Assembly (NCBI GenBank): GCA_937930165.1
Contig: CALGVL010000292.1
Coordinates: 1 to 21,322, forward strand
Direction: 5' to 3'
Origin: an uncultured Acetobacteraceae bacterium
GTDB taxonomy: Bacteria > Pseudomonadota > Alphaproteobacteria > Acetobacterales > Acetobacteraceae
Length of the DNA stretch: 21,322 nucleotides
Made by a program: the position numbers and the translations under genes. Positions 15,240-21,322 of this stretch are shown here, in pieces (within the stretch, counting starts at the first letter, position 1; each line of letters starts with the position of its first letter). Below the pieces are notes generated by a model, which did not search any database, was not told the origin of the DNA, and saw only the letters and a list, made by a program, of their open reading frames with translations.

Positions 15240-15251
15240 CCCTGCCCCTTT

Positions 15252-15290
15252 GCGCAAACGGGCTTTACCCCCTAGGTAGCCCGTTTGCGC
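15252..15290. terminator. perfect 13-bp inverted repeat after the M20 gene
   Basis: GCGCAAACGGGCT (15252-15264) and AGCCCGTTTGCGC (15278-15290) are perfect 13-base arms with a 13-base spacer, starting 12 bases after the M20 stop codon. The stem would be very stable. No T-run follows, so it may be a U-less terminator, an operator for malate synthase, or a dispersed repeat unit. Confidence 0.55.
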
Positions 15291-15303
15291 CCCGTGATGG
15301 GGC
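15289..15303 (+). repeat. second small hairpin just before malate synthase
   Basis: GCCCC-GTGAT-GGGGC (15289-15303) is a perfect 5-bp stem with a 5-base loop. It abuts the larger inverted repeat and lies about 15 bases before the glcB Shine-Dalgarno. The two structures overlap by two bases, so they may be alternative folds in the leader. Confidence 0.4.
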
Positions 15304-15330
15304 TCGGGTTCGTTATCGGGAGGATCGGCA

Positions 15331-17502
15331 GTGTCTGATTCGGTGGAAGTTGCGGGCCTGAGGGTGTCCCGTGTCCTGCGCGATTTCATGGAGCAGGAGG
15401 CGCTGCCTGGAACAGGCGTGGAACCGGCGCGGTTCTGGTCCTCCCTGGCCGGGATCATCCGCGACCTGGCGCCGCGCAATGCCGAGCTTCTGCGGAAGCG
15501 CGACGAGTTGCAGGCGAAGATCGATGCCTGGCATCGCGCCCATCCGGCGAAGCCCGTGGATCTCCCCGCCTATACCGCCTTCCTGAAGGAGATCGGCTAT
15601 CTCCTGCCGGAGGGGCCGGATTTCCAGGTCGGCACCACCAATGTGGATGCCGAGATCGCGCATATCGCCGGGCCGCAGCTCGTCGTTCCCGTCTCCAACG
15701 CCCGCTATGCGCTGAATGCCGCCAATGCGCGCTGGGGCAGCCTGTATGACGCGCTCTACGGCACGGATGCGATCCCGGAGACCGACGGCGCGACCCGTGG
15801 CAAGGGCTACAACCCGGCCCGCGGCCGGAAGGTGATCGACTATGCCCGCGGCGTGCTGGACCGGATCGCACCGCTGGCCGGCGGCGCCTCCCACCGCGAG
15901 GTGAAGTCCTATGCCATTGTCTCCGGCGCGCTGTCGGTGACGCTGCTGGATGGCCGCACGACCGGCCTGGCCCGCCCGGGCCAGTGCGTCGGCTATCAGG
16001 GCGACGCGGCCATGCCCTCCGCCATCCTGCTGGTGAACAATGGCCTGCATGCGGAAATCCGCATCGACCGTGAGCACCCGATCGGCAAGGACGATCCGGC
16101 AGGCATCGCCGATGTGGTGATGGAGAGCGCCGTCACCACCATTATGGACTGCGAGGACTCGGTCGCCGCGGTGGATGCCGAGGACAAGGTCGCGGTCTAC
16201 CGGAACTGGCTCGGCCTGATGAAGGGCGACCTGGAGGCCACCTTCGAGAAGGGCGGCAGCACCATGACGCGCCGGCTGCATCCGGACCGCGTCTATCTGA
16301 AGCCCTCCGGCGGCGGGCTGACGCTGCATGGCCGCTCGCTGATGCTGGTGCGCAATGTCGGCCACCACATGATGACCGACGCTGTGATGCTGGACGGACA
16401 GGAGATCCCCGAAACCATCCTGGACGCCATGTGCACCGTGGCGATCGCGCTGCACGACCTGCGCGGCCAGCGGAAGGGCCACAACAGCCGCACCGGCAGC
16501 GTCTATATCGTGAAGCCCAAGATGCACGGGCCGGAGGAGGTGGCCTGGGCCGATACCCTCTTCGCCCGGGTGGAAGACGCCTTCGGCCTGCCGCGCGCCA
16601 CGCTGAAGATGGGCATCATGGATGAGGAGCGCCGGACCACGGTGAACCTCAAGGAATGCATCCGGGCCGCGAAGGACCGGGTGGTGTTCATCAACACCGG
16701 CTTCCTCGACCGCACCGGCGACGAGATCCATACCGACATGGAAGCCGGCGCCGTCATCCGCAAGAACGACATGAAGAACGCGGCCTGGATCAAGGCCTAT
16801 GAGGACAACAACGTCGATGTCGGCCTGATCTGCGGGCTGCGCGGCCGGGCGCAGATCGGCAAGGGCATGTGGGCAGCGCCGGACATGATGGCGGCGATGC
16901 TGGAGCAGAAGGTGGGGCATCCCAAGGCGGGCGCGAACACCGCCTGGGTCCCCTCCCCCACCGCCGCCACCCTGCACGCACTGCACTATCATGAGGTGGA
17001 TGTGGCGGCGCGGCAGGACGAGCTGCAGCAGGCCGGCAAGCGCGCGAAGCTGGACGACATCCTCACCGTCCCGCTGGCGGTGAACACCAACTGGTCGCCG
17101 GCCGATGTGCAGGCGGAGCTGGACAACAACGCCCAGGGCATCCTGGGCTATGTCGTGCGCTGGGTGGACCAGGGGGTCGGCTGCTCCAAGGTGCCGGACA
17201 TCAACGATGTCGGGCTGATGGAAGACCGCGCCACGCTGCGCATCAGCAGCCAGCACATCGCCAATTGGCTGCGCCATGGCATCTGCACCGAGGAGCAGGT
17301 GATGGAGACCATGAAGCGCATGGCCAAGGTCGTGGACCGGCAGAATGCCGGCGACCCGGCCTACAAGCCCATGGCACCCGATTTCGACGGCCCGGCCTTC
17401 AAGGCGGCCTGCGACTTGGTCTTCAAGGGCCGCGAGCAGCCGAACGGCTATACCGAATTCATCCTGACCGCCCGCCGGCGCGAAGCCAAGGCGCGCGGCT
17501 GA
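15331..17502 (+). CDS. glcB: malate synthase G
   Basis: This enzyme condenses glyoxylate and acetyl-CoA to malate in the cytoplasm (glyoxylate/glycolate use). It is 723 aa, the same length as E. coli GlcB. Active-site residues are in place: Arg341 (VRNVGHHM), Glu432/Glu433 (GIMDEERRTT), Asp460 (GFLDRTGDEIHT) and catalytic Asp632 (MEDRATLRISSQHI). The Cys618 in VGCSKVPD matches the reactive Cys617 of E. coli GlcB. The start is GTG at 15331, with a strong GGGAGGA 6 bases upstream; the family N-terminus follows directly. The gene stands alone, with hairpins before it and an intrinsic terminator after it. No glcDEF or aceA gene is in the window. Confidence 0.97.
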   Translation: MSDSVEVAGLRVSRVLRDFMEQEALPGTGVEPARFWSSLAGIIRDLAPRNAELLRKRDELQAKIDAWHRAHPAKPVDLPAYTAFLKEIGYLLPEGPDFQVGTTNVDAEIAHIAGPQLVVPVSNARYALNAANARWGSLYDALYGTDAIPETDGATRGKGYNPARGRKVIDYARGVLDRIAPLAGGASHREVKSYAIVSGALSVTLLDGRTTGLARPGQCVGYQGDAAMPSAILLVNNGLHAEIRIDREHPIGKDDPAGIADVVMESAVTTIMDCEDSVAAVDAEDKVAVYRNWLGLMKGDLEATFEKGGSTMTRRLHPDRVYLKPSGGGLTLHGRSLMLVRNVGHHMMTDAVMLDGQEIPETILDAMCTVAIALHDLRGQRKGHNSRTGSVYIVKPKMHGPEEVAWADTLFARVEDAFGLPRATLKMGIMDEERRTTVNLKECIRAAKDRVVFINTGFLDRTGDEIHTDMEAGAVIRKNDMKNAAWIKAYEDNNVDVGLICGLRGRAQIGKGMWAAPDMMAAMLEQKVGHPKAGANTAWVPSPTAATLHALHYHEVDVAARQDELQQAGKRAKLDDILTVPLAVNTNWSPADVQAELDNNAQGILGYVVRWVDQGVGCSKVPDINDVGLMEDRATLRISSQHIANWLRHGICTEEQVMETMKRMAKVVDRQNAGDPAYKPMAPDFDGPAFKAACDLVFKGREQPNGYTEFILTARRREAKARG

Positions 17503-17509
17503 TCCGATG

Positions 17510-17544
17510 AGGGGGACGGCGCCGGGCCGTCCCCCTTTCCTTAT
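17510..17544 (+). terminator. intrinsic terminator of malate synthase
   Basis: AGGGGGACGGC (17510-17520), loop GCCGG, GCCGTCCCCCT (17526-17536) form a perfect 11-bp stem 7 bases after the stop codon, followed by TTTCCTTAT. This is the best rho-independent terminator in the window. It sits between convergent genes. Confidence 0.82.
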
Positions 17545-18443
17545 CTGCGCCTCGCCGCCCGTGCCTCCCGCCGCGCGATCCAGGTGGTGGAGGCGAAGAT
17601 GATGAGGCCGCCCAGCAGCGTCGCCTCCCCTGGAACATCGCCGAAGACCAGCAGGCCGAGCAGCGAGGCCCAGAGCAGTTCCAGGAACTTGACCGGCTGC
17701 ACCACGGACATGTCGGCCAGGGCGAAGGCCCGGGTCAGGCAGATATGCCCCACTGTACCGATGACGCCGGCCAGCAGGAACCAGCCCCATTGCGCCGCCG
17801 TCGGCCAGGCCCAGTGCAGCAGCGCAAAGGGCAGGCTGAACAGCGCGACGGTAATGGATTGCCAGACCACGATCACCTGCGCCGAATCCCGCCGGGTCAG
17901 CGCCTTGGTGATGAGGAAGGAGGCAGCGAAGAGCGGCGCCGAGGCCAGCATCACCAGGCTGTAAAACCCTCCGGTGCCGGAAAGCTGCGGCCAGACCACC
18001 ACCAGCACGCCACCGAAGCCGATCAGCGCCGCGGCCCAGCGCGCCGGGACCATGCGCTCTCCCAGGAAGATCATGGCGCCGAGCATGATGAAGATTGGAT
18101 AGGTGAAGCCCAGCGCCGTCATCTCCGCCAGCGGCACATGCGGCACGGCGATGAACCAGACCAGCAGGCCCGATGTATGGACCGCTCCGCGCCAGAGCTG
18201 CCCCCGCAAGCCGTTCGGCCGGTAGTTGCGGATCCCTGCCCGCAGGATGAGGGGCAACATTACCAGGACGCCGAAGAGGTAGCGCAGGAACTGCGTCTGG
18301 AAGGGGTCCAGCTCCAGCGCCATCATGCGCAGGATGGCGTTCAGCACCATGAACAGCATGCCGCTGGCGACCATCCACAGCATCGCCCTGACGGAGGCGC
18401 TGGCTCCGGTAATCGCCGCGAGGCACCTCGTTATTGCCCGCAT
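17541..18443 (-). CDS. DMT-superfamily transporter, EamA type
   Basis: This is a 300-aa inner-membrane protein with two EamA repeats (about residues 20-150 and 160-290) and about ten hydrophobic segments. Typical features are FLRYLFGVLVMLPLI in the first repeat, the mid-protein FLGERMVPARWAAALIGFGG, and in the second repeat HICLTRAFALADMSVVQPVK followed by LLGLLVFGDVPG. A basic tail (RREARAARRR) marks a cytoplasmic C-terminus. Family members export amino acids, purines or other small metabolites; substrate unknown. I chose the ATG at 18443, 9 bases after the amine oxidase stop; Met21 is an alternative start just before the first membrane segment. It is the last gene of the MBL-amine oxidase-transporter operon, so it may export a product of that oxidase. 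Confidence 0.87.
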   Translation of the reverse strand: MRAITRCLAAITGASASVRAMLWMVASGMLFMVLNAILRMMALELDPFQTQFLRYLFGVLVMLPLILRAGIRNYRPNGLRGQLWRGAVHTSGLLVWFIAVPHVPLAEMTALGFTYPIFIMLGAMIFLGERMVPARWAAALIGFGGVLVVVWPQLSGTGGFYSLVMLASAPLFAASFLITKALTRRDSAQVIVVWQSITVALFSLPFALLHWAWPTAAQWGWFLLAGVIGTVGHICLTRAFALADMSVVQPVKFLELLWASLLGLLVFGDVPGEATLLGGLIIFASTTWIARREARAARRR

Positions 18444-18452
18444 GCCCGCGCC

Positions 18453-19727
18453 TCAGCCCAGCGCCGCGACCAGGGCGCGGGCGGCCATTGCACCACTGTC
18501 CCAGGCGCCGCCGACCGTGCCGGCATAGCGGGTGTGGCAGGCCTCCCCGGCGAAGCGCAGCCGCCCCCCGGCCAGCGCCGCATCGCGCAGCGTCGCCCGC
18601 GCCCCGGCCTGGCCCACCCGCGCATAGCTGTAGGCGCCGAGGAAGAGCGGATCCTCCGCCCAGCGCGTCACCACCGCGCCTGGGGCGAAGGCGCGGGCCA
18701 CGCGCGCCGCGCCGAAATAGCGGGCGAGTTCGGCGCGGGCGTAGGCTTCCGCCGCCTCCGGCCCCTCCCGCGCCAGCTCCCAGGCCGCCTCGCCACCGAT
18801 GAAGCCGATGGCGTGGTCGCGGCCGAAGGGCCAGAGCAGCCAGGACATCGGCCGGTCCCCGGGGCCCTCCACCTGACGGCCGAGGCGCGAGAAGGCGGGC
18901 AGGTCCAGCCGGTCCTCCCCTATCGCGCGCAGCGCCACCTTCGACAGCAGGCCAAGTGGCAGGCCGGCGATCGCCTCCTGCACCGATGCCGGCAGGGCCG
19001 GATCGAAGCGGATGCGGCCCGCGGCCAGGACACCGGTGGAGACGGTGACGATGCAGCCCCGTGCCCGCAGCGATCCGCGCGGGCCTTCCACGGTGACGCC
19101 GGCACCATCCCAGCGCACCCGCTCGACCGGAGCGCGCAGCACCACTGGCAGGCCCTCCGCCAGCCGCGCCACCAATCGGCCCAGCCCCTCCGCCACCAGC
19201 AGGTCCAACCCGCCGAGCGCGGTGGCGACATAATCCTGCAGGCTGGTCCTCTCGGCCTCGGTGCCGTTGATGAGGGCACCGAACCAATGGCTGGCCGTGG
19301 CATCCCAGAACCCGCCCCGAGGCACCGCATCGGCCAGCGGGATGTCCGGTCCGCCCCGGGCCGCATAGGCCTCGGCAGCCGCCTCCCAGGCCTGGCAGGC
19401 GGCATCATGGGCAGCATGCTCCTCCGGGGTGGCTGGACGGCCCTGGCATAGCAGAAGGTCGCGCCGCCTCCCGCCGTCGTCGTGCAGGGTGAAGCCGAGC
19501 TGCCGGGCCAGGGGCGTCAGCGGATTCGCCTCCGCCTCATGCAGCCAGGAGGCGCCGTGGTCGAAGGGGGCGCCGAGGCTCGCCGCGTCGGTGAAGGCTC
19601 GCCCGCCGACACGGCTGCCTGCCTCCAGCACCACGCAGCTTCGGCCCAATTCGCGCAGCGTGGTCGCCGCGGCGATGCCGGCCGCGCCCGCGCCGACCAC
19701 CACCACATCCGGATCGGAGGGAATCAT
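18453..19727 (-). CDS. flavin monoamine oxidase-family protein
   Basis: This is a 424-aa FAD-dependent amine oxidase. The N-terminal dinucleotide motif VVVVGAGAAGIAAATTLREL (8-27) and VLEAGSRVGGRAFT (33-46) bind the FAD ADP part. HGASWLHEAEANPL (58-71) follows the usual pattern. The C-terminal flavin motif RFAGEACHTRYAGTVGGAW (391-409) is clear. There is no export signal and no obvious SGGC-type covalent-FAD cysteine motif. The family oxidises primary or polyamines, or amino acids, to imines with H2O2 release. Its ATG overlaps the MBL gene stop by 4 bases (ATGA at 19724-19727) and the transporter follows after 9 bases, so the three genes are translated together. The substrate is unknown; a polyamine-oxidase-like role is one option. 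Confidence 0.87.
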   Translation of the reverse strand: MIPSDPDVVVVGAGAAGIAAATTLRELGRSCVVLEAGSRVGGRAFTDAASLGAPFDHGASWLHEAEANPLTPLARQLGFTLHDDGGRRRDLLLCQGRPATPEEHAAHDAACQAWEAAAEAYAARGGPDIPLADAVPRGGFWDATASHWFGALINGTEAERTSLQDYVATALGGLDLLVAEGLGRLVARLAEGLPVVLRAPVERVRWDGAGVTVEGPRGSLRARGCIVTVSTGVLAAGRIRFDPALPASVQEAIAGLPLGLLSKVALRAIGEDRLDLPAFSRLGRQVEGPGDRPMSWLLWPFGRDHAIGFIGGEAAWELAREGPEAAEAYARAELARYFGAARVARAFAPGAVVTRWAEDPLFLGAYSYARVGQAGARATLRDAALAGGRLRFAGEACHTRYAGTVGGAWDSGAMAARALVAALG

Positions 19728-20755
19728 AGTGTCCGGAAGCGCACCGCCTCACCGGGACCGGGCAGCACCGCGAGCCTGCCCTGCCGCTCCAGCCGGCGCA
19801 GATGCGCCAGGGTTTCGCCGACGGTGAAGCCGATCTGGGCCATCTCCTGCGCCGCTCGGGGGAACAGGATCTGCGCCGCCTCATAGGCGGTCAGCGGCTC
19901 CCGGCAGGCTTCAGCCAGCATGTCCAGCCGGTCCGCATGATGGCTGGCCAGCGTGTCCAGCCGCCGGTGCAGGGTGCGGAAGGGCTCGCCATGCGAGGGC
20001 AGCACCAGCACATCCTCCGGCAGGCTGCGGAACCGCTCGTTCGAAGCCAGGAAGTCGCCCAGCGGATCGGCCTCCGGCTCGCCGGGATGCAGGCCGATAT
20101 AGGGCGAGATGCGCGGCAGGATCTGGTCGGCGGAGATCAGCACATTGCGTTCCGCGCTGAACAGGCAGGCCATGTCCGGCGCGTGGCCAGCGCCGGTGAT
20201 CACGCTCCATTCCGTGCCGCCAATGCGCAGCATGCGGCTGTCCCTGATGGCGTGGAAGGCCCGCGGCAGTTCCCCCACCGCGCGCTGGTACAGCGGTCCG
20301 CGCTCCTCGACGAAGGAGAGGTAGTCCGGCGCGCAGCCGGCCCGCGCGTAATGCGCCACCTGCTGCGCCATCATGTCCGGCCCGGAATCGTACCAGAGGG
20401 CGCGCGCCGTCAGCCATTCGATGCGCGTCATGGTCGGCAGGATGCCGAAGCGCTCGCAGAGCCAGCCGGTCAGGCCGATATGGTCCGGGTGAAAATGCGT
20501 GACCAGCAGCGCAGTCAGCGGCCGACCGTTCAGCTCCGGCCGCGCGAGTACCTGGTCCCACAAGCCGCGCGTGGTGCGGCTGGCGACGGCAGTGTCGATC
20601 GCCAGCCAGCCGCCGTCATGCTCCAGCAGCCAGATGTTCACATGGCCGGGCGGGAAGGGCAGCGGCATCCGCGCCCGCAGCAGGCCAGGCTGCAGGACGC
20701 GCACCTCGCCGGGCTGCGGCACATCGGGCGCGAGGTCGAGGGAGGCTTCGGGCAT
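19724..20755 (-). CDS. MBL-fold metallo-hydrolase with C-terminal winged-helix domain
   Basis: This is a 343-aa metallo-beta-lactamase-fold enzyme. The metal motif THFHPDHIG gives His87, His89, Asp91 and His92. Later ligands are His191 (GAGHAPD), Asp210 (LISADQIL) and His255 (LPSHGEPF). A helical, winged-helix-like tail (about 275-343) resembles the LACTB2/glyoxalase-II-type C-terminal domain. The family covers thioester and nuclease-type hydrolases; the reaction cannot be fixed here. No signal peptide is seen. The ATG at 20755 has only a poor Shine-Dalgarno; Met30 is an alternative but would drop a conserved-looking strand. It leads an operon with the amine oxidase (4-base overlap) and the EamA transporter. 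Confidence 0.86.
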   Translation of the reverse strand: MPEASLDLAPDVPQPGEVRVLQPGLLRARMPLPFPPGHVNIWLLEHDGGWLAIDTAVASRTTRGLWDQVLARPELNGRPLTALLVTHFHPDHIGLTGWLCERFGILPTMTRIEWLTARALWYDSGPDMMAQQVAHYARAGCAPDYLSFVEERGPLYQRAVGELPRAFHAIRDSRMLRIGGTEWSVITGAGHAPDMACLFSAERNVLISADQILPRISPYIGLHPGEPEADPLGDFLASNERFRSLPEDVLVLPSHGEPFRTLHRRLDTLASHHADRLDMLAEACREPLTAYEAAQILFPRAAQEMAQIGFTVGETLAHLRRLERQGRLAVLPGPGEAVRFRTL

Positions 20756-20801
20756 CGGAAAGGGTCTCTGCCGCTGCGACGATCAGGCGGGTAGCGGCGG
20801 G

Positions 20802-20823
20802 GCGCCGGCATTCCTGCCGGCGC
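20802..20823 (-). terminator. candidate hairpin between rmlA and the MBL gene
   Basis: GCGCCGGCA (20802-20810), loop TTCC, TGCCGGCGC (20815-20823) form a perfect 9-bp stem in the 169-base gap after the rmlA stop. No U-run follows. It may end rmlA transcription or lie in the leader of the MBL operon. I see nothing else definite in this gap. Confidence 0.4.
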
Positions 20824-20924
20824 GACCGCAATGCAGGATAAGTCCGGGTGCTCCGGCTTGTCGATGTACGGCCAGCCGGCGCAACGGATGACGGCCTGTC
20901 ACCCGGATATCACGGGCACGCGCC

Positions 20925-21257
20925 TCACCCGGCCTGTTGCAGCAGGCTCTCCAGATAGCGGCCATAGCCACTGTTGCGCAGCGGCCGGGCGACCTCCAGC
21001 AGCTGGGCGTCGGAGATGAAGCCCTTGCGCCAGGCGACCTCCTCCGGCGCCGCCACCTTCTGGCCGGTGCGCTTCTCGATCGCCCGGACGAACTCGCCCG
21101 CCTCCAGCATGCTGTCATGCGTGCCGGTATCCAGCCAGGCATAGCCGCGGCCAAGCTGGCAGACCCGCAGGCTCCCCTCCTCCAGATAGATCCGGTTGAG
21201 GTCGGTGATCTCCAGCTCGCCGCGGGACGAGGGCGCCAGCGCCCGGGCCAGCCGCGG
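20925..21257 (-). CDS. rmlA: glucose-1-phosphate thymidylyltransferase, C-terminal fragment (5' part lost at contig end)
   Basis: About 110 C-terminal residues of an RmlA/RfbA protein (full length about 290). The family makes dTDP-glucose from glucose-1-phosphate and dTTP for rhamnose-type sugars. Strong matches are SSRGELEITDLNRIYLEEG, LGRGYAWLDTGTHDSMLEA, FVRAIEKRTGQKVAAPEE and NSGYGRYLESLL. The true sequence ends at the adapter junction (21259/21260). The open frame runs on to 21293 and would give a false N-terminus MTGVQTCALPIS, which is translated adapter and must not be annotated. The missing N-terminal part would hold the nucleotide-binding GGSGTRL-type loop. No other rml gene is visible. 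Confidence 0.92.
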   Translation of the reverse strand, partial: PRLARALAPSSRGELEITDLNRIYLEEGSLRVCQLGRGYAWLDTGTHDSMLEAGEFVRAIEKRTGQKVAAPEEVAWRKGFISDAQLLEVARPLRNSGYGRYLESLLQQAG

Positions 21258-21259
21258 CG

Positions 21260-21322
21260 AGATCGGAAGAGCACACGTCTGAACTCCAGTCACTGACCAA
21301 TCTCGTATGCCGTCTTCTGCTG
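21260..21322 (+). other. Illumina TruSeq adapter contamination (not genomic)
   Basis: From AGATCGGAAGAGC (21260) through the index TGACCA to CTCGTATGCCGTCTTCTG, the last 63 bases match the TruSeq indexed adapter, including the constant stretches on both sides of the index. TGACCA is TruSeq index 4. The final bases read CTGCTG where the adapter has CTGCTTG, one T short. The base composition also changes abruptly from the GC-rich rmlA. Translations across it give the known artefact peptides MTGVQTCALPIS, SDWSSDVCSSDL and RKSTRLNSSH. Confidence 0.98.

Noticed and set aside
15313..19287. A 1324-codon open frame on the minus strand, antisense to malate synthase and continuing through the transporter and amine oxidase region
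   Set aside because: The overlapping real genes have full family matches and active sites. Long stop-free antisense frames are expected in DNA this GC-rich, and its translation is low-complexity Gly/Ala/Arg/His with no recognisable domain.
20783..21300. Small open frames crossing the right end, with peptides such as SDWSSDVCSSDL and RKSTRLNSSH
   Set aside because: They are translated adapter sequence joined to rmlA in various frames.
1..21322. CRISPR arrays, transposons, tRNA or rRNA genes, phage genes
   Set aside because: No regularly spaced direct repeats, transposase motifs, cloverleaf sequences or rRNA stretches were recognised on either strand by eye.

Overview
The window is GC-rich bacterial DNA, tightly packed with conserved metabolic and transport genes. 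The high GC, the strong G/C bias at third codon positions, and the mix of a Bug-family binding protein, FCD-type GntR regulator, FAH-fold hydrolase and Ugp importer suggest an alphaproteobacterium, perhaps Acetobacteraceae/Roseomonas-like. That placement is inference; no rRNA or tRNA gene is visible to anchor it. Layout: (1) 1-4111, minus strand: a ugpBAEC-type ABC importer for sn-glycerol-3-phosphate or its diesters, with ugpC running off the left edge. (2) 4228-6473: a PLP-dependent diaminopropionate ammonia-lyase (minus) divergent from a D-erythronate dehydrogenase-like SDR (plus). The 59 bp between them is packed with nested palindromes. (3) 6480-6926 minus: a hotdog acyl-CoA thioesterase, followed by a 346-bp regulatory gap. 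(4) 7273-15239: an accessory-looking catabolic cassette. It holds an FCD-type GntR regulator, a gamma-glutamyltransferase-like Ntn hydrolase and, on the opposite strand, a polysaccharide-deacetylase-family hydrolase. A tight plus-strand group follows: amidase, FAH-fold hydrolase, Bug binding protein and M20 peptidase. (5) 15331-17502: malate synthase G with a clear intrinsic terminator, preceded by two adjacent hairpins. (6) 17541-20755 minus: a compact operon of MBL-fold hydrolase, flavin amine oxidase and EamA transporter. (7) 20925-21257 minus: the C-terminal part of an RmlA/RfbA nucleotidyltransferase. How the genes may work together: the cassette in 7273-15239 carries several amide, peptide or C-C bond hydrolases with one regulator and one periplasmic binding protein. 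This suggests uptake and stepwise hydrolysis of an amide-linked organic acid, but the substrate cannot be read from sequence. Malate synthase could take up glyoxylate from such pathways. The most notable protein is the GGT-like enzyme. It keeps the nucleophile Thr but appears to have lost essentially every residue that binds the gamma-glutamyl group in E. coli GGT. The last 63 bases (21260-21322) are not genomic. They are an Illumina TruSeq adapter carrying index TGACCA, fused to the truncated rmlA. Any protein called across this junction is a chimera. No CRISPR array, transposase, phage gene or RNA gene was seen. I found no convincing wholly new system; the variant GGT-like enzyme and its cassette are the best leads.
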